From Fibrisoma limi BUZ 3 (GTDB lineage: Bacteria; Bacteroidota; Bacteroidia; Cytophagales; Spirosomataceae), in NCBI RefSeq assembly GCF_000296815.2, contig NZ_CAIT01000009.1:930001-994000 (forward strand): a stretch of 64,000 nucleotides of DNA, read 5' to 3'. The stretch's first letter is position 1. Every line of letters starts with the position of its first letter. The notes beneath the pieces were generated by a model. That model searched no databases. It had not been told where the DNA came from and saw nothing but the letters and a program-made list of their open reading frames with translations. This document shows, piece by piece, positions 52,512-60,292 of this stretch. Position numbers and translations under genes: made by a program.

Positions 52512-54994
52512 AAAATGTCTTGTAAATTCTTTAGTTTTTCATTGCCTGCATAAGCTTCCCGCATTTTCTTGACTAGCTTATTTACTGTGGGTGACCCACT
52601 ATTACGCAATATTCGAACAGCATGATTCCATTTTTCACGACCGGAGCCGGATGTATAAAGTTGCGACAAGTCACCACCTGCACTTTCCCAAAGACCATCT
52701 TGTTCCGGGCCACCGGGAAACAGTTTAGAAGCAATCTCCAAAAACTCATTCCACCATTCCTCTAAACTAATAGCATCTCGTTTCAATCCGCTGGCAGAAA
52801 GTTTGAGTCGTTGCCAAAAGCCGAGTAAGTGGCTAGATTTTAACAAAGCTGGAACCAAGTCATTTCTATGCATGCTATTGTTGTACAGCTGGTCAAGTAC
52901 CGTTTTCCATTTGTTTTTAGAAACAAGCCAACCCAATTCCTCCGCTTCTGCTAATGAAAAGTGATGGTTCTGTATCAACTGCTCTGCGTGATTTTCTCCC
53001 AAACCGGGCAATACATCGAACAGCCGTAGTTTCTTTGTGAGCGGAATGGTTTTGCTGCTAATAACCTGCTGTTGCACTTTTTGCGATTGCACTCCCTTTT
53101 TCAACTCAGATTCGAGGTTGTTGTAGCTTAATTTACTAGTGGCAAGCTCATCAATTAGTTCGACAAGGGTTGCTGCAATGAACTCGGTACGTGCTTTCTC
53201 GGGAAGCTTAAGCCAGATGGACGCCCGTTGGGGGTAGTCTTTCAGGCTGCTATACTTTCCAATGCTTATGGCATTCAACAGAGTTTCGCTAAAAGCATTT
53301 CCCGTTAGCAGGTGATCAAGAATTTTGAAAAGGGTGTGCTGTGGGTTGGGAATGCCTGACCACACTTCACTGCCTTGTTCAATGGCTGCTTTCCAGCACT
53401 GTTGCCAACCTTCGCTGGTAATGTCGATGTCCTTCAGTAACTTGCTGTTTTTGGCAATTAATTTTCCAGCGATACGGTGCAAACGAACGTCGGGTTGGTT
53501 GGCTGCTACAGATACAAAAGAGCTTGCGCTGATGCTTTCGGACAAAGCCTCTAGCCCTGAGTTATGACCTTCATCTGTGTCTATACGCAACTGTGCTTCG
53601 ATGGCCTTTTCAGCAGAATAACACTGCGCTGCCACTTTCGCATGTAGCACAAGCCAACCCTTTTGTTCGGCCATGTGCAGCACCGCTTCGGCTACTGATG
53701 TTTCTAGCTTTGAAATTTTTTGAGTCAGCTCATTTTCAGCATCATCCGGCAACCAGGAAGCGTGTTGGGCAATCAACGCAGGTTCGTTTTGCACCCATTG
53801 CCATAAGATTGGGGCATCGCTAGGCTGTCGTTTTTTCAGGCGGTTATTTATATAGTCCAAAACTATTTTGGTCCACCAGTTTCTATTTTCGGCTAACAGA
53901 GCTTTCACCAGAATACCTCCACCTTCCTTCGCATATTTTCCTTGAAGCAGATGATTAGTAAGCCAGTCACACACCGCATCCGAAGTTGAAGGTATTGCAT
54001 CCGGGAATCCTTTCCAGCTCTGATACATAAGAGCCGTGAACATATTTAGCGGAGCATTGGGAATAGCTTGAAGAATTGACGTCAACAACCTATTTTTTCC
54101 TTCGAGGCCAACCTTTTCATTAGGACTAACTTGGGAAATAAAATGTGCCAAAACTAAGAGTTGGTTTAACTCACTCTTGTCTATTTGGTGGTAAGTCTTA
54201 CCATAATCCTGAAGCTGGTTGAGCTTTTCGATAGATTCGATTTTCGGGGCAAAGTCGTCAATCAAAACTTGTAGAGATACAGCCTCCTTGATATTACCCA
54301 TCAGCCAGTGTGCGGCTGTGGACTTTAAAGGTTCGGTTTCTTTAAAATCGACTATACGAAATGAATACCTTTCCCACAGGGTCTTAGCGTCTTCAGGAAT
54401 GTATAGCAGGTTGAGGTATTCGTTTTTGACATAATATGGATTAAATGCCGCTCCAATTTTCAACATTAGCTTTTCTTCAAACGGTAGCTGAGGCCAGATT
54501 CTGGCTACCCATTCCCAGTATCCTTCCTCCCCCAACCAAACAAATGGCTGGTTTTGCATTAAAGCATTAGTGGCGGCTACTTCTCTTCCGTCCACTGCTC
54601 CAATTGCCGCCATAGCTTCTGGTGAGTGGTACTCCAGAAGGGGCATTTCTGCTTCTTTATTAATGGTAGGTAGGTGATATTGAAACAGGTCACTAAGGTT
54701 GTGCACCTGGTGCAGGTCCGCTTTTGGGATAAACAGGGCGTGCGAAAACACTCGCCCTGAACGCAGCTTCGGACTTTTATCAGGAAACGTTTTAATCAGC
54801 AGAAAGTGATTTTCGACAAAGAAACCTCGTACCACTGGGCCAGGCAAAACCCCTCCCTCTGGCCGGTCGGCCAAATCGGTGTAACCGCTTACCCGTCTAA
54901 ACAACTCATTTTTTTCATCGGAAGCAGCCAGTAGGTTGTGTCCAGAGGTTTTCCCCGATATTTCTCCAAATATAGCCTGGTGAATAACTATCAT
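52508..54994 (-). CDS. GAP1-like GTPase-associated protein with C-terminal EAD1
   Basis: 828 residues. The N-terminal 200 residues (IHQAIFGEISGKTSGHNLLA, then RVSGYTDLADRPEGG and VVRGFFVENHFLLIKTF) resemble the GAP1-N domain, described in GTPase-centred conflict systems. The middle 500 residues are helical, rich in Trp and Leu, without catalytic motifs. The final 85 residues (KLFPGGPEQDGLWESAGGDL, then GREKWNHAVRIL) are an EAD1 domain like that of the next gene. It may link GTPase state to the EAD1-bearing enzyme. It overlaps both neighbours by four bases (54994/54991 and 52511/52508). Confidence 0.8.
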   Translation of the reverse strand: MIVIHQAIFGEISGKTSGHNLLAASDEKNELFRRVSGYTDLADRPEGGVLPGPVVRGFFVENHFLLIKTFPDKSPKLRSGRVFSHALFIPKADLHQVHNLSDLFQYHLPTINKEAEMPLLEYHSPEAMAAIGAVDGREVAATNALMQNQPFVWLGEEGYWEWVARIWPQLPFEEKLMLKIGAAFNPYYVKNEYLNLLYIPEDAKTLWERYSFRIVDFKETEPLKSTAAHWLMGNIKEAVSLQVLIDDFAPKIESIEKLNQLQDYGKTYHQIDKSELNQLLVLAHFISQVSPNEKVGLEGKNRLLTSILQAIPNAPLNMFTALMYQSWKGFPDAIPSTSDAVCDWLTNHLLQGKYAKEGGGILVKALLAENRNWWTKIVLDYINNRLKKRQPSDAPILWQWVQNEPALIAQHASWLPDDAENELTQKISKLETSVAEAVLHMAEQKGWLVLHAKVAAQCYSAEKAIEAQLRIDTDEGHNSGLEALSESISASSFVSVAANQPDVRLHRIAGKLIAKNSKLLKDIDITSEGWQQCWKAAIEQGSEVWSGIPNPQHTLFKILDHLLTGNAFSETLLNAISIGKYSSLKDYPQRASIWLKLPEKARTEFIAATLVELIDELATSKLSYNNLESELKKGVQSQKVQQQVISSKTIPLTKKLRLFDVLPGLGENHAEQLIQNHHFSLAEAEELGWLVSKNKWKTVLDQLYNNSMHRNDLVPALLKSSHLLGFWQRLKLSASGLKRDAISLEEWWNEFLEIASKLFPGGPEQDGLWESAGGDLSQLYTSGSGREKWNHAVRILRNSGSPTVNKLVKKMREAYAGNEKLKNLQDIL

Positions 54995-55818
54995 AGTTTT
55001 AGAGCTTTCTCGATGAGCCGAGTCAGGTCTTTTTCTTTTGGATTATCGTCCAGCACCAGAAATCCAAAATTTTGAGGCATTTCGTCCAGGTATTTGTCGC
55101 GGGCCTCGTCAGTTTTCAGCGGGAACTCCTGAGCAGAAATTCCAACTATATTAAAGGCTCCTGGCAACCAGTTGGCTGCAATGAAATGGGCGAACAGCGG
55201 CATCTTCTGTTGCAAGATTTCTTCCGGTCTCAAATTAGTGTTCAGTTCGTCCCAACAGGTTAATGCAATGAGCAACCGTGGGGTATCGATGGAGTCTTTC
55301 ATGCCTGTGCCGCGTGCGTGCAGCAGCACTTGCAATAGCTCGATGAACTGGGATTGATCGGATGTACCGGAGGATGGAGCCTTTGTTTCTTTTTGGTCTT
55401 TTACAGCATACCCTTTCTTGCTTAGGTCGAAGCGGTGTTCAATTTCAGACGGGCGAATAAAGAGGATCCACCTATCGTTCGTTTTCGCCCGATCAATCCA
55501 CGTTTTGTCGTATTCCATTAGGGCCACGAGATCGCGTACCTGCTCCCCGCCATAATCTTTGCAATGCAACACAAATTCCTGCCCTTCGTAAATAACCGGA
55601 ATTTTGACCTCCAAATTATCGGTAGAAGGAGTCGATTCCGTTTCTTCCCCGTTAGCTAATCGCCTGTAGGCGCTTTTGATGCCATCGATATTTTCAGGTG
55701 CGGAAGCCTGTTGCAACTTTCCTTTTTTATCAACCAGGCGAAAATATAATTGGGCCAGAAACGTGGTCTTCCCCGATCCAGGCGGTCCAATGATCAAAAT
55801 CTCGTTATTTGTTGCCAT
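54991..55818 (-). CDS. P-loop GTPase 1 of the conflict operon (double-GTPase type)
   Basis: 275 residues from the ATG at 55818; a longer frame from 55872 would overlap too far into the upstream gene. The P-loop GPPGSGKTT lies at residues 11-19, the G3-like DYGGEQ follows an extended beta segment (FVLHCKDYGG), and TCWDEL takes the place of the NKxD motif. This build matches the DO-GTPase1 type, which comes paired with a second GTPase. It overlaps the upstream GTPase gene by 14 bp and the GAP1 gene by four. Confidence 0.82.
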   Translation of the reverse strand: MATNNEILIIGPPGSGKTTFLAQLYFRLVDKKGKLQQASAPENIDGIKSAYRRLANGEETESTPSTDNLEVKIPVIYEGQEFVLHCKDYGGEQVRDLVALMEYDKTWIDRAKTNDRWILFIRPSEIEHRFDLSKKGYAVKDQKETKAPSSGTSDQSQFIELLQVLLHARGTGMKDSIDTPRLLIALTCWDELNTNLRPEEILQQKMPLFAHFIAANWLPGAFNIVGISAQEFPLKTDEARDKYLDEMPQNFGFLVLDDNPKEKDLTRLIEKALKL

Positions 55819-56788
55819 AGCTGCCTCGGTATAAAAAGAAGAAATCGTCTGTTTGAATGGCTGCGGGTGCAATGTGCAGCGGCTGCGGGTTGGCCAGTTG
55901 GTCGAGCACTGTTTTAGTCACGCCTACATTATTTATGTGACAAAGCTGGTCGGAGTCGGACTTCGAATAATTACTGATCTCCAGTGATACGGCTCCGGGA
56001 AAGTTTTCAGACAGGCTTCGTTTGATGGTTTCTACAATGTTTTCACGCATCTGCTGGGCTAGGTCGGCTTTCGACCATACAATCACCACCGGTCTACCTC
56101 GTAGTCCACTTTTCACCTGTTCGGCTAATTGAATTATGTCACGCCCCGCCCTGCCCCGTTGCTGTATGATTGCCTCGCAGTCTACAAATAACAGGAACGC
56201 ATGGGCGTTGTCATAGATCCAGCGGGCATTCTCAGCAGCCGGGTCATTCACGTTGTCAGCCCATTTGGAAAATACTTCGCCCGATGAGTCAGCGAATAAA
56301 ATGTCATGTAAAAAGTTATTATAGCGTAGCGCGAAGTGATATAGGCTATAATAATCCTTGTCGGAAGGCGTAGCATCGGGATTTCGCACCGTGCCATCTT
56401 CCTGCACCTGCAACGTTTTGGCCTGCAATTCCCACCCATTCAATGTATAACTTCCGGCAAAATCCCAGTTTTCGATACGCTTGCCGTTAAACAACAGCGA
56501 GTACAGCATAGCTAAGTAGGTGGTCTTTCCCGCCCCGGACGATCCTATCAAACCGATAATCTTAGGGGTACCTCGGTGCGTCAGAAGGTCAAGCTGTTCG
56601 GGCCGCAACCATTCCCCCGTCCACGGGATGGACGTAGCCGTTGCCGACTTTTTAGTGGTTTTAGCAGGTACTTCTGCGGCTCCTGCATTTTCAAAATACT
56701 GGCATTGCTCATGCAGTGGGCCAGCTAGTTCAAGACAGAAATGGTCAGGTGCATAGCAACCTTCTTTGCTACATCTTCGCTTTGCCAT
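55805..56788 (-). CDS. P-loop GTPase 2 of the conflict operon, zinc-binding N-terminus
   Basis: 327 residues. The N-terminus holds Cys6, Cys11, Cys18, His26 and Cys29, a probable zinc site (CSKEGC...HFC...H..C). A flexible Ala/Thr-rich linker leads to the GTPase domain with P-loop GSSGAGKTT (82-90), G3-like LFADSSGEVF, and WSKADL as NKxD-like motif. The pattern fits the DO-GTPase2 type. It likely acts as a nucleotide-dependent switch together with GTPase 1. The start lies eight bases after the stop of the helical protein gene. Confidence 0.82.
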   Translation of the reverse strand: MAKRRCSKEGCYAPDHFCLELAGPLHEQCQYFENAGAAEVPAKTTKKSATATSIPWTGEWLRPEQLDLLTHRGTPKIIGLIGSSGAGKTTYLAMLYSLLFNGKRIENWDFAGSYTLNGWELQAKTLQVQEDGTVRNPDATPSDKDYYSLYHFALRYNNFLHDILFADSSGEVFSKWADNVNDPAAENARWIYDNAHAFLLFVDCEAIIQQRGRAGRDIIQLAEQVKSGLRGRPVVIVWSKADLAQQMRENIVETIKRSLSENFPGAVSLEISNYSKSDSDQLCHINNVGVTKTVLDQLANPQPLHIAPAAIQTDDFFFLYRGSYGNK

Positions 56789-56796
56789 GTCCTGCG

Positions 56797-58104
56797 TTAT
56801 TTTGTGGTTGCCAGTTTATGTGCTTGCAACCCATGAAACAACCACACCGCCAGATCGGACACTGTCAGCTTGGCTGTTTTGTTGACACCCGTTTCTGTAA
56901 AAAAATCTGAGGTGTTACCCAACTTCACAACATTAGACCATGCACTAAGCAAGGGTTTTCGTGCGTCTCCTTCTAAAGCATATTGATTCAAAGCTAATCG
57001 AATGTTCTTGTCAAGGTTGCTGCTATCTGTCAACCAGTCAGTGAGCAGGCGTTCTTCCTCTGCTTGCTCCCTGTGCACGTCTTTCAATGTTTCCCGAAGC
57101 AGGTAATCCACACTTTCCGGGTAAGTAGCCTCCACCTGTTCGGCAAGATCGAGTGCCATGGAAACGGCCGCGTTCAATGGATCTAAGCTGCGGTAGCTTG
57201 AATTAAGTGAACGGGAATACAGCGATTGCTTCCACCAGAGGAGTTCGCTGCGCTTGTTGTTGGCTGTGATACTGCTAGCTAACGAGGTATTTAGGTTTTC
57301 GAAAAACGGTTGAATTTGAGCGAAATAACTACCCAGGCTCTTTTGTATGGAGGTGGTAATAGTGGAAAGGGATCTATTTTGCTGTGATAAAGCTGAATTA
57401 ACAACCTCGGTAATTCCTTCGGCCGAGTGTTCGGCCATGTATTTTGGCCATTCCCAATTGTTCTGCCCATGATAGTGCGGATTATTTCCTCCCCCTGCAT
57501 CATTTTTCCACCCTTTGTAAACCATCGCATTGAGCAAATGTACTTTCAGGGCTTCTTCATCGATTTGTGATGCTTTTATTCCAGAAATAGAAATTTCAGC
57601 TCCATTAAATTTAATTGTCTGAAGTTTTCGGCTAATACCCCATGCCGCCTGTCCATTTTCCTCCGTTTTGTCGGCCAACTCCTGAAGAAGACCGCTGATC
57701 ACGCTCTCCTCTGAACCCAGTTTGTAATGCCTGACCACATCACGAGCTGTCAGCCAAATTAATGCTGCCGTGGCGGTATCCTCAATCGACAATTGGTTTA
57801 GCGATTCCAGGATCACTGCCCTAACGTATGTAGTGGATTTATCCTTGGTGGCAGTCACACTATTTTTAAAAGCAGACCACTTTTTAATGATGATCTCTTC
57901 CACCTGTTGAACCACTGGGTCGCTGTCTTTCACCTTCGGGTCGAGTGCGACAAGCGTAAACGGTATTATGTCTGCCTTTTCCTTCCTTTTCGTAAGGTAG
58001 GTAGTAATTTCCTTTACGGCCTTTTTCAGGCTTTCAACATTTTCCTGAACACCAGTTTTGATGTGCTGTTCGTTAAGATAAGCTTGAAGTATTGATTCAG
58101 TCAT
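56797..58104 (-). CDS. GASH-like helical protein, first gene of the conflict operon
   Basis: 435 residues, nearly all alpha-helical, with no catalytic motif. Segments such as ATAALIWLTARDVVRHYKLG, then LLWWKQSLYSRSLNSSYRSL and PLNAAVSMALDLAEQVEATY match the GTPase-associated system helical (GASH) type that accompanies paired GTPases. It may sense or scaffold; its Trp-rich interfaces suggest protein contacts. As the first gene of the operon its upstream 500 bp hold the promoter and a TGTCAcattTGACA inverted repeat. Confidence 0.72.
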   Translation of the reverse strand: MTESILQAYLNEQHIKTGVQENVESLKKAVKEITTYLTKRKEKADIIPFTLVALDPKVKDSDPVVQQVEEIIIKKWSAFKNSVTATKDKSTTYVRAVILESLNQLSIEDTATAALIWLTARDVVRHYKLGSEESVISGLLQELADKTEENGQAAWGISRKLQTIKFNGAEISISGIKASQIDEEALKVHLLNAMVYKGWKNDAGGGNNPHYHGQNNWEWPKYMAEHSAEGITEVVNSALSQQNRSLSTITTSIQKSLGSYFAQIQPFFENLNTSLASSITANNKRSELLWWKQSLYSRSLNSSYRSLDPLNAAVSMALDLAEQVEATYPESVDYLLRETLKDVHREQAEEERLLTDWLTDSSNLDKNIRLALNQYALEGDARKPLLSAWSNVVKLGNTSDFFTETGVNKTAKLTVSDLAVWLFHGLQAHKLATTK

Positions 58105-58186
58105 TTCGGAATGGTTTCTTGTATTAGCTCAACAAATAGGCCATTGTAGTTACTCATGCCTTTTTGACATATTGCTCAACTGTTTA

Positions 58187-58200
58187 TGTCACATTTGACA
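58187..58200. promoter_or_regulatory. TGTCA-N4-TGACA inverted repeat before the conflict operon
   Basis: An inverted repeat 83-96 bp before the first start codon of the operon, with another TTTTTGACA half unit at 58161-58169. Candidate operator; short, so chance is possible. Confidence 0.4.
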
Positions 58201-58609
58201 GAGCTATTAATACGGTCTTCAATCCGACCTATTTTTTTGTTTCTTTTTTCCTGTTTTAAATGTGCCATATTACTGGTAGCACCACAATCATCTTCCACAA
58301 GGCAGCTGGTACCGTCAATTTACTCCCTACTATCGTCTGAGCGCTACCGTTGTCACCTTCTCCGCCTTTACCCCAAGTGCCAGCTATGATGTACAGTTCG
58401 TTGCCTTCGCTAACCAGCTTACGACAGTATTCCTCCAGCAGAGCCCAGGTCTGAAATTATGCTGAGGTAAGATGTTGCTGTGATAAAGAACGACTCTCTT
58501 CGGCCGTGCTAAACCAATTTGAACGATGGTGATGTGCTGGATATATGGGGGCACTAAAGAACGGACTCAGCCTTGCACAGAGGTTATTATACCCCACTAG
58601 CAGTTCAGT
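58201..58609. other. Intergenic DNA with possible decayed coding
   Basis: Between the conflict operon and a lipoprotein gene. A frame on the plus strand around 58345-58460 gives SYDVQFVAFANQLTTVFLQQ and stops, which looks like the tail of some beta-rich protein, but no start or parent is visible. Confidence 0.35.
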
Positions 58610-59152
58610 TTATTTCTTTCTAGCAAATATGAATATTGGAGCAGGTAATACTTCGTTATCAAAATCATTCGCTATTGATAATGTGTCTTTTCTAATACTG
58701 ATGATCGGAAAGTTTGTACCATGAAATCCAAATCTCTCTTGTTGTTGTTGCGTATACAGATAGTCGCTACCACTGCCAGCCGCATGGCATTCGCACTCAA
58801 CTTCTCCAGTTTTGACTTTCAATAGTTGATTAGCCCCTACGTTGAGGATATCAACCCTAAATGAATCTACACTGGAAACAGACCATTTTATCGGTCCCAA
58901 ACATGAACAGTCAGAACTAGACGAAAAAAATCCATTAGAAATTTCGTATTGTAAATACATCATACCAATGGAATCTCCTTCGAACCTGTACATCTGCCTG
59001 CCTTTCACGTTTTGATGTTCAAAGTTTGTTATCCACTCACCCTTTAACATTTCAGATGTATCCTTTTCTGGATTCTTGTTACATGAAATTAAACAATAGG
59101 CTATTATCACTGAAGCCAATACGCGTTTTACAAATAAAGCTATCATGGACAA
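58610..59152 (-). CDS. Hypothetical lipoprotein near the right island end
   Basis: 180-residue probable lipoprotein (VKRVLASVIIAYCLISCNKN with lipobox Cys). The mature domain has a lipocalin-like opening (MLKGEWITNFEH, then MYRFEGDSIGMMYLQYEI), a Cys-rich pair (DCSC, CEC) and a long beta region. No family name can be given with certainty. It is the last gene before attR and is strongly AT-rich, as other island cargo. Confidence 0.65.
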   Translation of the reverse strand: MSMIALFVKRVLASVIIAYCLISCNKNPEKDTSEMLKGEWITNFEHQNVKGRQMYRFEGDSIGMMYLQYEISNGFFSSSSDCSCLGPIKWSVSSVDSFRVDILNVGANQLLKVKTGEVECECHAAGSGSDYLYTQQQQERFGFHGTNFPIISIRKDTLSIANDFDNEVLPAPIFIFARKK

Positions 59153-59732
59153 AAGAATTATATAACCTTTAATTAGTATGACAACAACCTATTTATACAA
59201 TGATAGGAGGAATGATGCTGAGGCTCAATAAGATGTCTTGGAAATTGCCGTAACCTTATTAAACGTAGTGTGCAGAAGATAACAGATAAGTGGGTCGGCC
59301 AACCGCCTACCGTAAACGCTGGCAATCTCTAGGGGTGAGGGCTGGCTGCAGTAGGTAGTGACAAAGGCGCCACATACGCCGATAAGTATGCTGACCGGCA
59401 ACACCGTTAAGGCATTACTACAGATTCGCTGGAGGGGCCAGTCTTAGCCCCATCGCGAATACACAGCGCTAGGTTATCGTTATAAATAGGTTGGGTGGCG
59501 GTAGGGGTGGATCACTCTCATTTTTTACACTCAAAAAGGAAGGAACCCAACTCCTCAATATCGATTCAACGATAGATAGAATGCGGATTGATACTGCATC
59601 AAAAAAGGCCGGGGGAACCACCCGCCCAATTCTGACCAAACCAAGTTAGACCAAAGGTCAACTTAATACACTGTAAAATTACCCCAAGTAACAGCCTCGA
59701 CAAATCAAGGAGATGAAATATTTGTTTGCAGC
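59153..59732. other. Gene-free right end of the island
   Basis: About 580 bp with no credible gene. It leads into the TCGTCCCC repeats and attR. Confidence 0.5.
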
Positions 59733-59771
59733 TCGTCCCCTGTTGTTAAATTCGTCCCCTTATTCGTCCCC
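59733..59771 (+). repeat. Right TCGTCCCC repeats (putative integrase arm sites)
   Basis: Three copies at 59733-59740, 59752-59759 and 59764-59771. The last two are 12 bp apart, the same spacing and orientation as the pair next to attL. Confidence 0.65.
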
Positions 59772-59822
59772 CGGCAAAAATCCCTTAAATTAACCTCTGT
59801 AAATCAAGTATTTACAGTCTTA

Positions 59823-59845
59823 GTTCAAGTCCCGTAGGAGGCTCA
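59823..59845 (+). mobile_element. attR of the island
   Basis: Repeat of the tRNA-Thr 3' end: GTTCAAGTCCCGTAGG and onwards to CTCA, with two mismatches against attL and 16 identical final bases (59830-59845). Confidence 0.88.
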
Positions 59846-59878
59846 AAAGCCCACAGTCTAATGATTGTGGGCTTTTTT
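59845..59878 (+). terminator. Displaced terminator of tRNA-Thr
   Basis: Perfect arms AAAAGCCCACA / TGTGGGCTTTT with more T. It follows attR at once and must originally have ended the tRNA-Thr transcript before the island separated them. Confidence 0.8.
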
Positions 59879-60292
59879 CTGTCTAGCCGGACGAGCAACG
59901 CATTACGTATCCGTAAGAAGTTTTCAGAACCCGCGATACGCCCCTGCAAGACTTTGAATTAATCACTCCGAGAGTTACGGTTTACTTTTTTGCTCCTGCT
60001 GCCAAGGCTTTTATCCGGGCTTCCACCTGCCGACAATAACGCCAGACCTGCTACCAACGCCAAATAGTGTACATCATTTGGGATGGCATCATCAAAAGCC
60101 AATTGAGCCTGTTTTTGTGTACATTAATCTACTGACTTGTTTGCCAGCAACGATACGTCTGACGTTTCAGCTCTTCGCCCGGGTACATGCAATCGGTGGA
60201 TGGTTCTGGCTTTGTAACAGATCGGTAAACTGTCTGTGGCCCTTTGCCAGTGAAATGCCAAGTTGTCAATCAGGAGGCATATACCATTATTT
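59879..60292. other. Intergenic DNA after the island
   Basis: No credible gene. On the minus strand near 59,988-60,060 a short frame reads YCRQVEARIKALAAGAKK before a stop, perhaps the tail of a lost gene. Confidence 0.4.

Noticed and set aside
58345-58470. Plus-strand frame ending SYDVQFVAFANQLTTVF
   Set aside because: No start, no upstream domain and no recognised family; kept only as a note in the intergenic entry.
59890-59920. GAGCAACGCATTACG resembles the anticodon arm of the tRNA
   Set aside because: No second stem, no acceptor; chance similarity or remote remnant at best.
59988-60060. Minus-strand tail YCRQVEARIKALAAGAKK
   Set aside because: Too short and preceded by a stop; parent gene cannot be named.
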